This document shows positions 24,385-33,121 of a stretch of 64,000 nucleotides of DNA, one piece after another. How positions within the stretch are numbered: position 1 is the stretch's first letter; each line of letters opens with the position of its first letter. A program made the position numbers and the translations under genes. The notes beneath the pieces were generated by a model, which had not been told where the DNA came from, ran no database searches, and saw only the letters and a list, made by a program, of their open reading frames with translations. Source of the stretch: Haloarcula pellucida (GTDB lineage Archaea > Halobacteriota > Halobacteria > Halobacteriales > Haloarculaceae); contig NZ_BMOU01000006.1 of the NCBI RefSeq assembly GCF_014647235.1, positions 248,001-312,000 on the forward strand. The letters are read 5' to 3'.

Positions 24385-26594
24385 CCGCGAGCGACCGCCG
24401 GTCGAAGGCCGACCACATCCGGCACATCCTCGAGACGGAGGGCGACGCCGTCGCGGCGAACACGCAGGGGTTCAACGCGGGCCGGTACGAGTCGGTGGCC
24501 GACCTCGAAGCCTACGAGGACCTCAAGAGCGAGGCCCGCGCTATCAAGGAGGACGCCATCGAGCGGTTGCCGGACCTCCTCTCGGACCTCCGGACGGCCG
24601 TCGAGGCCAACGGCGGGACGGTGTACCTCGCCGACGATGCGGCCGACGCGAACCAGTATATCCGCGACGTGGTCGAGGACGCCGACGGGGACCGCGTCGT
24701 CAAGAGCAAGTCGATGACCAGCGAGGAGATAGAGTTGAACGAGGCGCTGGCCGACGACTGCGACGTGGTCGAGACGGACCTCGGCGAGTGGGTCCTGCAG
24801 CTGGCCGACGAGGCGCCGTCCCACATCGTCGCGCCGGCTATCCACAAGTCCCGCGAGGGCATCGCCGAGCTGTTCACCGAGCGGTTCGACCCCGAGGACC
24901 CGCCCGAGACGGCCGAGGAACTGACCATGTTCGCCCGCGAGAAACTGGGCGAGCAGCTAGCCGACGCCGACGTCGGCGTCACGGGCGCGAACTTCCTCAC
25001 CGCCGATTCGGGGACGATGGCGTTGGTGACCAGCGAGGGCAACGCCCGGAAGACGGTGGCGGCGACGGACACCCACGTCGCCGTCGCCGGCGTCGAGAAG
25101 GTGATTCCGAGCGTCGAAGACCTCCGCCCCTTTATCGAACTCATCGGCCGGTCGGGCACCGGACAGGACATCACCTCCTACGTCTCGCTGTTGACGCCGC
25201 CGGTCGACTCGCCGACGCTGGACTTCCAGCGCGACGAGACCGGGTCGGCCGAAGACCGCGAGTTCCACCTCGTGCTCGTCGACAACGGTCGGCTGGCGAT
25301 GCGCGAGGACGACGACCTGCGGGAGACGCTGTACTGCATCCGGTGTTCGGCCTGTTCGAACTCCTGTGCGAACTTCCAGCAGGTGGGCGGCCACGCCTTC
25401 GGCGGCGAGACGTACTCGGGCGGTATCGCAACCGGGTGGGAGGCCGGCATCGAGGGGTTGGACACGGCGGCCGAGTTCAACGACCTCTGTACGGGGTGTT
25501 CGCGGTGTGTCAACGCCTGCCCGGTCGAAATCGACATCCCGTGGATAAACACGGTCGTCCGGGACCGCATCAACCGCGGCGCGGACGCGGAACTCGACTG
25601 GCTGGTCGACGGGTTGGTACCCGACGAGGAACCCTCGGGACTCGACCCGCAGAAACGGCTGTTCGGCAACTTCGCGACGCTCGCGAGACTCGGGAGCGCG
25701 ACGGCCCCCGTCTCGAACTGGTTGGCCGACACCGGTGTCTCCCGGCGACTCATGGAGCGGTTCGTCGGTATCGACCGGCGGCGTGACCTCCCGACCTTTG
25801 CCGCGGAGACGTTCCGCGAGTGGGCCGACGGCCGGTCGACCGTGGCGAATCCGGAGCGCGAGGTGGTCCTGTTCCCCGACCTCTACACGAACCACGTGCA
25901 GGTCGAGCGCGGGAAGGCGGCGGTCCGGGCGCTGGAGGCGCTGGACGTCGCCGTCCACGTCCCGGACGTGCCCGCGAGCGGCCGCGCCCCGCTCTCCCAG
26001 GGGATGATAGCGACCGCACGCGACCACGCCGAGACGGTCGCCGACGAACTCCTCGACCACGTCGAGGCCGGCCGGGACGTCGTCGTCATCGAGCCGAGCG
26101 ACCACGCGCTGTTCCAGCGGGAGTACGAGCAGTTGCTCGACGCCGACCGGTACCGGGCGCTGGCCGACGGCAGCTACGAGCTGTTCGAGTACGTCTACGG
26201 CCTGCTCGCCAACGGTGCGAGCGCCGACGCACTCGCCAGCGGCGACGGTCGGCGTCTCGCCTACCACAGTCACTGCCAGCAACGGACCCTCGGCGTCGAG
26301 CGCTACACCGAGGCGGTGTTGGACGACCTCGGCTTCGACGTGGTCACGTCCGACGTCGAGTGTTGCGGGATGGCCGGGAGCTTCGGGTACAAACAGGAGT
26401 ACTACGACGTCAGCGTCGCCGTCGGCGACGAACTCGCGGCCCAGTTCACCGCCGACGGCGTCGACGACCGGACGGTCGTCGCCAGCGGCACTTCCTGTCT
26501 CGACCAACTCGACGACCTGCTGGAGCGCCCCTCGAAACACCCCATCGAACTGGTCGCTCCGACCGCCCGCACCGAGCGGGTCAGCGGCGACTGA
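24381..26594 (+). CDS. lutB: LutB-LutA fusion, iron-sulfur L-lactate oxidation protein
   Basis: 737 residues. Residues about 60-310 are the LutB LUD domain (GVTGANFLTADSGTMALVTS, IELIGRSGTGQDI). Two ferredoxin-type motifs follow: CIRCSACSNSC from Cys319 and CTGCSRCVNACP from Cys370. The last 250 residues are a LutA/GlpC-like CCG domain (LFPDLYTNHVQVERGKAAVR, HSHCQQRT, and CCGMAGSFGYKQEYYD at Cys661). In bacteria LutA and LutB are separate, so this is a fused form. With LutC it should carry electrons from L-lactate. Together with the Dld-like enzyme the operon handles both enantiomers. Confidence 0.9.
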   Translation: MTASDRRSKADHIRHILETEGDAVAANTQGFNAGRYESVADLEAYEDLKSEARAIKEDAIERLPDLLSDLRTAVEANGGTVYLADDAADANQYIRDVVEDADGDRVVKSKSMTSEEIELNEALADDCDVVETDLGEWVLQLADEAPSHIVAPAIHKSREGIAELFTERFDPEDPPETAEELTMFAREKLGEQLADADVGVTGANFLTADSGTMALVTSEGNARKTVAATDTHVAVAGVEKVIPSVEDLRPFIELIGRSGTGQDITSYVSLLTPPVDSPTLDFQRDETGSAEDREFHLVLVDNGRLAMREDDDLRETLYCIRCSACSNSCANFQQVGGHAFGGETYSGGIATGWEAGIEGLDTAAEFNDLCTGCSRCVNACPVEIDIPWINTVVRDRINRGADAELDWLVDGLVPDEEPSGLDPQKRLFGNFATLARLGSATAPVSNWLADTGVSRRLMERFVGIDRRRDLPTFAAETFREWADGRSTVANPEREVVLFPDLYTNHVQVERGKAAVRALEALDVAVHVPDVPASGRAPLSQGMIATARDHAETVADELLDHVEAGRDVVVIEPSDHALFQREYEQLLDADRYRALADGSYELFEYVYGLLANGASADALASGDGRRLAYHSHCQQRTLGVERYTEAVLDDLGFDVVTSDVECCGMAGSFGYKQEYYDVSVAVGDELAAQFTADGVDDRTVVASGTSCLDQLDDLLERPSKHPIELVAPTARTERVSGD

Positions 26595-27054
26595 GGACCG
26601 GGAGCGCGTCCCGAAGCCCGAGCCCCGATTCTCGCTCGACCGTCGCGTCGTACGGCGCGAGCACGGTCCGTACTGCACCGGCGAACGACTCGACGTCGAC
26701 CTCGCCGTGGACTCTGACCGTCAGCGACGAGCCCGTCGCTCGGTCGAGGACGACCTTCACCCGCCCGAGGCTGCCGCCGTCGTAGATTCTGACGCTGTCG
26801 AGCGTCTCGTAGGGGAGTTCCCGACATCGCTCGGCGGTGTCGATGGCGGCCGCCACGCCCTCCTCGGTGACCGTCGCCGCGAACGCCTCCGCGCGTCGTC
26901 GGGCGCCGCCGGTCGCGATGTCGAACCCCGTCAGGTAGTCGTACTCGACGGCGAGGACACGGTCGCCGTAGAACAACAGGTCGAGCAACCGGAGCGGGTA
27001 ACGGCCCGTCATCGTATGGTGGAGGTGGACGCGCACCCGGTCGGCGTCGCTCAC
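26581..27054 (-). CDS. unknown protein coupled to the Nramp-like transporter
   Basis: 157 residues from GTG, which overlaps the TGA stop of the transporter gene (GTGA), so the two are translated together. An ATG at 27012 is an alternative start. The sequence looks like one alpha/beta domain: YPLRLLDLLFYGDRVLAVEY, FAATVTEEGVAAAIDTAERC, then VRIYDGGSLGRVKVVLDRAT and SLTVRVHGEVDVESFAGAV. It resembles a PH/GRAM-like barrel in its alternation, but I recognise no family. Convergent with lutB, overlapping it by 14 bases. Confidence 0.72.
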   Translation of the reverse strand: MSDADRVRVHLHHTMTGRYPLRLLDLLFYGDRVLAVEYDYLTGFDIATGGARRRAEAFAATVTEEGVAAAIDTAERCRELPYETLDSVRIYDGGSLGRVKVVLDRATGSSLTVRVHGEVDVESFAGAVRTVLAPYDATVERESGLGLRDALPVLSRR

Positions 27055-28811
27055 GAGAACAGGCCCCGGCCGGCGTCGGCGCCGTCGACGGTGCCCGCCT
27101 GCTCGAACTTCGCTCGCGTGGTACGGTAGATGACGTAGGCCTGTACGGCGCCGTAGCCCGCCCAGAGGACCATCCCACCGAGGCCGCTCCCGAGAATACT
27201 CATCTGGACCGAGAACACGGCGAGTCCCAGTTGCGAGCCGAGGACGGTCCCGACCAGCAGGACGCTGAAGTAGCCGAAGAAGGCGGCGGCGACCCACATC
27301 GCGACCGTCCGGCCCCAGCCGGGCATCGTGTGTTCCGGGAGCCTGACCGCGTTGACGAGCTGTATCACGACGATGTAGGGCCACATGATGAGCCCGGACA
27401 TCGCCGCGCCGACGACCAGCAGGTTGAACGGGTTCTCCACCTCGAACGGGAGCAACAGGATGAGGATGCCCCAGCCACAGAAGACGGTCAACAACCCCCA
27501 GAACAGCCGCGGGAGCTGCCATCCGGCGTCGCGACCGTACAGTTCGTAGATGACGTCGGAGCTGTTGCGGACGAACGACTCGATGATGGCGTACTCGGTG
27601 GTGAACAGCGCCAGAAACAGCGTCGCGTAGATGGTGGCGCCCGCGAGCGGACTGACCGACGGCGCGATGCCGACCAGCCACATGTCGACGGCGGTCCGCG
27701 TCGTCCCCGGGGCGTACGTCCCGGCGATGACGACGAGGATGGTGGTGACGACGATGAGGCCGACGGCGAAAGTCAGCAGATGTTCGAGCTGTGCCACCCG
27801 CCACCAGCCGCGCCACCGCTCTGTGTTCGGCGACTCCGGCCTGAACGAGAACCCGTCCTCGTGGACCGTCTCGGGGTCGTCGCCGGCGAAGGGGTTCTTG
27901 ATGCGGCCCTGATAGCGTCCCATCCCGTACCCCTTCTCGCGGACCCAGAGGCTCTGTGAGAGGTTGAGGTAGCCGCCCGCGCCGGCGTAGGCGATGCCGC
28001 CCAGCAGTATCGCGACGGTCGCGGCGGGGGGTTGGTCGCCGACGAGTGCCGGCCCGCTCGGGAGTGCCGGGAGCGACGTGGGTGCGCCGACCAGCACGAA
28101 CAGCACCAGCGCGAACGTCAGCGACAGCACCACGAGGAACAGTTGCAGTCGCTCGACGACGTTGTACATCAGCGGCGTCAACTGGTAGGTGAGCCAGATG
28201 AACACCATCAGGCCGATACCGAGCAGCCGCCAGCCGACGAGTTCGACGCCCGCGAGTTGGTAGGTCCCGAGGGACAGCCCCGCGGCGCCGACCTTCGCGG
28301 CGCTCGCCGCCCACCCGGGCCAGCCGAGGCTGACGAACCCGCCCAGCATGAACGCGAACGGGACGAGCGGGTGGACTCGCTCCATCCCCCGGAAGACGCT
28401 CTCGCCGGTGGCGAGCGTCCACCGCTGTATCTCCGTGTTCACGACGAACTGGAGCAACACCCCGGCGACGAATATCCAGTACAGCGCCCAGCCGTACTGT
28501 GCGACGAGTTGCGGCCAGAACAGCGTCTCGCCACTCCCCAGCGACGCACCGAGCATGATGGCGCTGGGCCCGACGACGTGTTTGAGCCGCGGGACCTTCG
28601 GGAGGTCGAGCAGTCTGAACGACCCGCCGCGTCCCGCGTCGGGGTGGTCGTCGTCGTCGGCCGATGCGGTGTCGAGGTTGTCGTAGGCCACCGGGGTGTA
28701 GGTCGACGTCGGATAGCCGAGTTCCTCGGGAGTGGCGTACACCACGGAGTCACCGTCGTCATCGCCGCCGCTCTCAGAGGGGGCGTCTGTCTCGTCGGTT
28801 TCTGTAGGCAT
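27051..28811 (-). CDS. Nramp-fold transporter lacking canonical metal-binding motifs
   Basis: 586 residues: an Asp-rich soluble N-terminus of about 75 residues, then 11-12 membrane helices. It is related to the Nramp (SLC11) family, but the helix 1 metal motif DPGN is replaced (VVGPSAIMLGASLGSGETLF) and the helix 6 region reads IAYAGAGGYLNLSQSLWVRE with no MPH motif. The family's proton-coupled uptake of Mn2+/Fe2+ therefore cannot be assumed; a different substrate is likely. A large charged loop (PETVHEDGFSF and nearby) is cytoplasmic or external. First gene of a two-gene unit with the unknown gene downstream. Confidence 0.8.
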   Translation of the reverse strand: MPTETDETDAPSESGGDDDGDSVVYATPEELGYPTSTYTPVAYDNLDTASADDDDHPDAGRGGSFRLLDLPKVPRLKHVVGPSAIMLGASLGSGETLFWPQLVAQYGWALYWIFVAGVLLQFVVNTEIQRWTLATGESVFRGMERVHPLVPFAFMLGGFVSLGWPGWAASAAKVGAAGLSLGTYQLAGVELVGWRLLGIGLMVFIWLTYQLTPLMYNVVERLQLFLVVLSLTFALVLFVLVGAPTSLPALPSGPALVGDQPPAATVAILLGGIAYAGAGGYLNLSQSLWVREKGYGMGRYQGRIKNPFAGDDPETVHEDGFSFRPESPNTERWRGWWRVAQLEHLLTFAVGLIVVTTILVVIAGTYAPGTTRTAVDMWLVGIAPSVSPLAGATIYATLFLALFTTEYAIIESFVRNSSDVIYELYGRDAGWQLPRLFWGLLTVFCGWGILILLLPFEVENPFNLLVVGAAMSGLIMWPYIVVIQLVNAVRLPEHTMPGWGRTVAMWVAAAFFGYFSVLLVGTVLGSQLGLAVFSVQMSILGSGLGGMVLWAGYGAVQAYVIYRTTRAKFEQAGTVDGADAGRGLFS

Positions 28812-28878
28812 CGTGTTCCAGTGTGCGCTCGTCGTACTGTCTGCACCGGCCGCGAGGGCCGGGGGTTGAACTATTCAC

Positions 28879-29442
28879 TCAGCCACCGATGTAGTGCCAG
28901 ACGTGGTCCGGGTCGGTCTCGACGTCGACGTCCGGCAGTTCCTTGAGTGCCGGTTTGATGACGTCCCACCACTTGTCGGCCGTGTCGTAGCCGGCCGGAT
29001 GGTCCGGGAACACCTCGGTGATGACCTCCGTCTCGGAGGCGTCCGGGTTCTCGTTGAGGTAGTCGTAGGCCGCGCGGAGCGCGTCCCGCCGCTCCGCCAG
29101 TCGGTCGCCCGACCCGGGCAGGTCGACGCTGGCGATTTCGCGCCGTACCGGCGGGGCCTGTTCGTGCTGTGCGGTCGGGTCACCGGTGTGTGGCGTCTCC
29201 ATGGGGACCCACCAGACGCGGCCGCGAGCCCCGACTTTCCGCGTCGCGAGTCGGCCCTGTTCGACGAGTTCGTTGAGTTTGTTGTGGGCCGTCCGCCGCG
29301 AACAGTCCACCGCCTCCATCACGTCGTTGGCTGTCAGCGGCCGAGCGGGGTCCGACCGGTCGTCGAACACCGCGAGAACAGTGTCGAGGGTGAACTGTCC
29401 CGTCGACGAACCGCCCTCGGTGCCGGTCGTCGCGTCGCCCAT
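28879..29442 (-). CDS. winged-helix regulator with C-terminal helical domain
   Basis: 187 residues. The HTH PLTANDVMEAVDCSRRTAHN (about 34-53) and wing KVGARGRVWWVP closely parallel the 77-residue regulator at 4781-5014; a second domain of about 90 residues follows (SGDRLAERRDALRAAYDYLN, EVFPDHPAGYDTADKWWDVI), which is rich in aromatic residues and may bind a ligand or partner. The gene is 67 bases upstream of the Nramp-like gene on the same strand. An inverted repeat TTACA-N6-TGTAA sits in its promoter, suggesting autoregulation. Confidence 0.8.
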   Translation of the reverse strand: MGDATTGTEGGSSTGQFTLDTVLAVFDDRSDPARPLTANDVMEAVDCSRRTAHNKLNELVEQGRLATRKVGARGRVWWVPMETPHTGDPTAQHEQAPPVRREIASVDLPGSGDRLAERRDALRAAYDYLNENPDASETEVITEVFPDHPAGYDTADKWWDVIKPALKELPDVDVETDPDHVWHYIGG

Positions 29443-29451
29443 ACCGGAGAG

Positions 29452-29475
29452 TTACACTCGTATGTAATGTATCTT
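29452..29475 (-). promoter_or_regulatory. promoter and inverted repeat of the winged-helix regulator
   Basis: TTACA (29452-29456) and TGTAA (29463-29467) form an inverted repeat with a 6-base centre; the reverse strand reads TACATTACATAC over the same place, a TATA-like box centred about 26 bases before the ATG at 29442. The half-site matches that of the palindrome before the carotenoid oxygenase (TTACA/TGTAA). Confidence 0.45.
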
Positions 29476-29513
29476 GGTGTACGAACCTCGCCCGCCTGCC
29501 GTTCCGGGACGAG

Positions 29514-29520
29514 ATTTATC
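29514..29520 (+). promoter_or_regulatory. TATA box of the acyl-CoA dehydrogenase gene
   Basis: ATTTATC centred 28 bases ahead of the ATG at 29545; leaderless spacing. Confidence 0.6.
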
Positions 29521-29544
29521 TCGTGGCCGCCTGAAGACGGAACG

Positions 29545-30684
29545 ATGGGAACGATTAGCACGGACCAGCGCGCGTTCGCCGAGCGCGCCGAATCGGTCGC
29601 CGCCGAGTTCGCCGACGACGCCTACACGTGGGGCGGCGACCCCCCGTGGGCGAACCTCCGGCGACTGGCCGAGGAAGGACTCTACTGCCCGTCTATCGAC
29701 GAGGCGTACGGCGGACAGGGCCGGTCAGACGTGGCGGCGTTGCTCCTGACGGAAGCGGTCGGTCGCGAGTGTCCAGACACCGGGTGGTTCACCTACATGC
29801 AGAGCGTCGTCGGCCCGCGAGCCATCGACCGCTTCGGGTCCGAGGCCGTCAAGGAGGCCTACCTTCCCGACGTTACGGCGGGCGAGAGCTTCGTCTCCAT
29901 CGCCATCTCTGAACCGGCGGCCGGGTCCGACGTGGCGTCGATGACGACGGAAGTCACAGAGGAGGGCGGCCAGTTGGTCTGCAACGGCGAGAAGACGTGG
30001 GTCGGCGGCGTCCCGTTCGGCGACGCCGCGGTGACGTGGGTCCGGTTCCCCGAGGGACTGGGCTCGGTGGTCATCCCGTACGACGACCCCGGCGTCGAAA
30101 TCGAGGAGGTGTACACGAACATGGCCGGCTACGCCCAGACGCACTTCACCATCGACGACGTGGTCGTCCCGGAGAGCCACGTCCTCACCCGCGGAGAGGA
30201 CGCGTTCAAAGAACAGCTGGTCGCGCTCAACTGGGAGCGACTGGGCAGTTCGGCCCTGACGGTGGCGTGGGCCGAGGCAGCGTTGGAACGGGCGCTGGCG
30301 TACGCGAGCGAGCGCGAGCAGTTCGGCCACCCCATCGGCGACTTTCAGGGCATCGAGTGGAAACTCGCGGAGATGTATCGGCAGGTCGAGACGGCCGCCG
30401 CGCTAGTGTATCAGGCCGCCGCGGGTGCCGCGGGCCACGGCCAACCCCCGTCCCGCCTCCAGACGTCGACGGCGAAACTCCACTGCTCGCGGATGGTCGA
30501 GGCCGTCGTCAGCGAAGCCGTCCAGATAGTCGGCGCCCGCGCCTACCAGCAGGGCCATCCGCTGGAGTACCTCTATCGGCTGGCCCGGGGCCGGCGCATC
30601 GCCGCCGGCACCGACGAGATGCAGTTGAACACCGTCGCCAGAGCGCTGAAAGACGACGGCCTCCCGGCCGTCTCGAAGCGGTAG
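29545..30684 (+). CDS. acyl-CoA dehydrogenase
   Basis: 379 residues. FAD and substrate motifs are present: SIAISEPAAGSDVASMTTEV near 113, CNGEKTWVGG near 143 and YASEREQFGHPIGDFQGIEW near 252. The loop that holds the catalytic Glu in medium-chain enzymes reads RRIAAGTDEMQLN, so the usual YEG Glu is an Ala; a Glu is instead found in NWERLGSSALTVAW, the position used by isovaleryl-CoA and long-chain enzymes. This hints at branched or long-chain substrates. Convergent with the enoyl-CoA hydratase-family gene 11 bases downstream. Confidence 0.9.
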   Translation: MGTISTDQRAFAERAESVAAEFADDAYTWGGDPPWANLRRLAEEGLYCPSIDEAYGGQGRSDVAALLLTEAVGRECPDTGWFTYMQSVVGPRAIDRFGSEAVKEAYLPDVTAGESFVSIAISEPAAGSDVASMTTEVTEEGGQLVCNGEKTWVGGVPFGDAAVTWVRFPEGLGSVVIPYDDPGVEIEEVYTNMAGYAQTHFTIDDVVVPESHVLTRGEDAFKEQLVALNWERLGSSALTVAWAEAALERALAYASEREQFGHPIGDFQGIEWKLAEMYRQVETAAALVYQAAAGAAGHGQPPSRLQTSTAKLHCSRMVEAVVSEAVQIVGARAYQQGHPLEYLYRLARGRRIAAGTDEMQLNTVARALKDDGLPAVSKR

Positions 30685-30695
30685 TCCCTGCCGTC

Positions 30696-31484
30696 TCAGT
30701 CGTCGTACGCGCGGTCGAAGTCGGGTTCTCGCCCCTCGTTGAACGCCGCGACCGCTTCCCTGTGTTCGTCGTCGATCACGCAGTCCCACTGGTACTCCGT
30801 CGCTTGCCGACAGTACTCGTCGAAGCTCTGCTGTGGGTCGACCAGGCGGTTCGTGTGCTGGACCGCCGTCGCGGGTTTGTCCCGGATCTCGGCAGCGAGG
30901 TCGTCCGCGGCCGTCAGCGCGTCGTCGGCACGCTCGACGGCCAGCCCGATGTCCACGGCGTCCTCGGGTGTGATGTCACGGCCTGTCAGGAGGTACTCGC
31001 GGGCTTTGGACTCGCCGACGAGACGAGGCAGGAGCCACGCGCCGCCGTCGCCGGGCACCAGTCCGACGTCGACGAATCCCTCGCGCATGACGCCCTCCTC
31101 GCCGACGACGCGCAGGTCACAGGCCAACGCGAAGTCACAGCCGGCCCCGATAGCGGGGCCGTTCACGGCCGCGATGGTGGGTGTCGCCATCGTCCGGAGA
31201 CGCCAGACGAACTGCTGGATGAGCCAGAGGTAGGCGCCGTACTCCTCGGGTGACTGCTGGTCCCAGTCGGGCATCTCTGTCGTGTCCGCGCCCGAGCAGA
31301 AGCCGTCGCCGGCGCCGGTCAGGACCGCCGCGTAGACGCCCTCGTCGGCCTCGGCGGTGCGGGCGGCGTCGTTGAGTTCGAGGACGGTGGTCCGGGTGAA
31401 CGCGTTGTACACGTCGGGGCGCTCGATGGTGATCGTCGCGATGCCGTCGGCCACGGCGTAGCTGACGTCGTCGTACCCGCTCAT
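30696..31484 (-). CDS. enoyl-CoA hydratase/isomerase family protein
   Basis: 262 residues with the crotonase fold: IATITIERPDVYNAFTRTTV at the N-terminus, the oxyanion-hole segments FCSGADTTEM and NGPAIGAGCDFALACDLRV, and VDVGLVPGDGGAWLLPRLVG. The two catalytic glutamates of classical hydratases are not conserved: the first is an Asp (AGCDFAL) and the second position is hydrophobic (REGFVDVG). It may be an isomerase or act in another acyl-CoA reaction. Start at the ATG 31484 gives a normal N-terminus. Neighbours suggest acyl-CoA degradation. Confidence 0.87.
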   Translation of the reverse strand: MSGYDDVSYAVADGIATITIERPDVYNAFTRTTVLELNDAARTAEADEGVYAAVLTGAGDGFCSGADTTEMPDWDQQSPEEYGAYLWLIQQFVWRLRTMATPTIAAVNGPAIGAGCDFALACDLRVVGEEGVMREGFVDVGLVPGDGGAWLLPRLVGESKAREYLLTGRDITPEDAVDIGLAVERADDALTAADDLAAEIRDKPATAVQHTNRLVDPQQSFDEYCRQATEYQWDCVIDDEHREAVAAFNEGREPDFDRAYDD

Positions 31485-31540
31485 GTCTCCCGTCTCGCGT
31501 CGTCGCCACAAATAGCTGGGCCAGCGGGTGACTGCCGACC

Positions 31541-32839
31541 CTACGACTCCCTGAAAGCGGCCGTCCCGTCCTCGAACGTCAGCGATTCCCGGTCGACGAC
31601 CGTCGCGGCGTCGGGCAGGTCCGGGACGACGGCTTCGGAGACGGACAACTCCGAGAGGTCTTCGGTGTTCTGTATCCAGAGGATACGGACAGTATCGGGG
31701 TCGTACCCGCCGAGTGCCGAGAGGGCCGTCCGGATGGCGAACTCGTCGTCCGGTGTGACGACCGGGAGTTTCGCCTTCGCGAGCGATCCGCTGGTGAAGG
31801 CGTTCGCGTAGGTCTTCTGCAGGTCGAGTTGGTCGACGGCCGCCTCACGGGTCAGGTCGGCGAGGCCGATGCCGTTGCCGTTGCCCTTCGTCGCCTCGGT
31901 GAGGCCGCGGGCGTAGATGAGTTTGATAGACGGGTCCTCGGGGTCCGGGGCGTTGAGGACGCGGTAGCGGCCGATGACGTTGGTGTCCATCCCGGCGCCG
32001 GACACTTCCTTGCCGAGTTCGTCCACGACCAGCAGATCAATCTCGTCGACGGGCAGGGTCGGCATCTCCTCGTTCGCCAGTTCCAGCAGTTCGGGTTCGC
32101 GGTCGACGAACGATTCGGCGGGGACGGCCTCGACGGCGGCTATCTCCTCCTCGAAGTTCTCGACGACGGCGACGCCGCCCAGCAGCGGTGCGGCCTCCGT
32201 GATGACCGAGAGCGCGGGTTCCAGCGTCTCGACGTATCCCTCCTCGATGGCCGTCGAGTGAAACGCCTTCGCCCCCCGTTGCTTGCCCAGTCCGACGACG
32301 GTCATCTTCGTCAGGCCGCTCTCTATCGGCCCGGTGAAGTTCGTGTGGGCTTTGACGCGGTTGACGACGAGGACGGCGTCGGCCGCCAGCGCCGCGGCCG
32401 AGACGTGGACCGGCATCTCCGTGTCGCCGACGGTCACGGTCCCCACCTGTTCGACGTCCATCCGGGCGTCTATCGGCGCGCCCATTCGTTCTTCGGTGAT
32501 GTCCAGTGATTTCAGCACCTCCCGCTGTCCGTCGGCCGTCGCACCGCCGTGGCTCCCCATCGCAGGGACGAGGACGGGGTCGAACCCGCGCTCGGCGAGC
32601 GAGGCGACGACGGCTTCTGTGATGTCGTCGATGGCGTGGATGCCGCGACTGCCGACGCCGACGGCGACGGTGGCGCCGTCGCGTAAGTCGTCGAGTGCGA
32701 GCGTAGCGACTTCGTCCCGCGTCGCTCTGGCGGGGTCCGAGACCGTCTCGGTCGCCGGTTCGTACCGGACCCGCGCGAACGGCGGGAGTGACTGGGCGTC
32801 GATGAGGTGGTCGACGTCGTCGCGATCGGGAAAGTCCAT
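31541..32839 (-). CDS. LarA-like (DUF2088, nickel-pincer lactate racemase-type) protein
   Basis: 432 residues. The N-terminal half resembles the lactate racemase fold: VAVGVGSRGIHAIDDITEAV, then VLVPAMGSHGGATADGQREV with the His that follows a Ser/Thr in LarA. A region with VVNRVKAHTNFTGPIESGLT and VVGLGKQRGAKAFHSTA gives further His and Lys residues. In LarA, Lys and His residues hold the nickel-pincer nucleotide; whether this paralogue binds it is unknown. It lies within 6 kb of the lactate operon, which makes 2-hydroxy-acid racemisation or epimerisation attractive but unproven. TATA-like TTTTTAG at about 32867 supports the ATG at 32839. Confidence 0.68.
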   Translation of the reverse strand: MDFPDRDDVDHLIDAQSLPPFARVRYEPATETVSDPARATRDEVATLALDDLRDGATVAVGVGSRGIHAIDDITEAVVASLAERGFDPVLVPAMGSHGGATADGQREVLKSLDITEERMGAPIDARMDVEQVGTVTVGDTEMPVHVSAAALAADAVLVVNRVKAHTNFTGPIESGLTKMTVVGLGKQRGAKAFHSTAIEEGYVETLEPALSVITEAAPLLGGVAVVENFEEEIAAVEAVPAESFVDREPELLELANEEMPTLPVDEIDLLVVDELGKEVSGAGMDTNVIGRYRVLNAPDPEDPSIKLIYARGLTEATKGNGNGIGLADLTREAAVDQLDLQKTYANAFTSGSLAKAKLPVVTPDDEFAIRTALSALGGYDPDTVRILWIQNTEDLSELSVSEAVVPDLPDAATVVDRESLTFEDGTAAFRES

Positions 32840-33121
32840 ACCGGTGGGTGTCGACCGCCGACTAAAAAGAGACGGGTACGCACCGCTGTGGCGGGCGATA
32901 CGGTGCGCTCGATCTATCGAGGCCGTCGACCCCCGGGCGTGTCGGTGCCCGATTCTCGGTGACAGCCGCCCAGTGCCAGCGGCGGAGATGCCACCGATTC
33001 TACGACCGCTTCGAGCGATTCGGCGACTTATCCGGTCGCTCTGTCGGTAAATGAATCCACTCCTCGCCAGATACGCGAGATACGACAACGTATTTCTGAT
33101 AGCCCGCACACTACACAGGTA

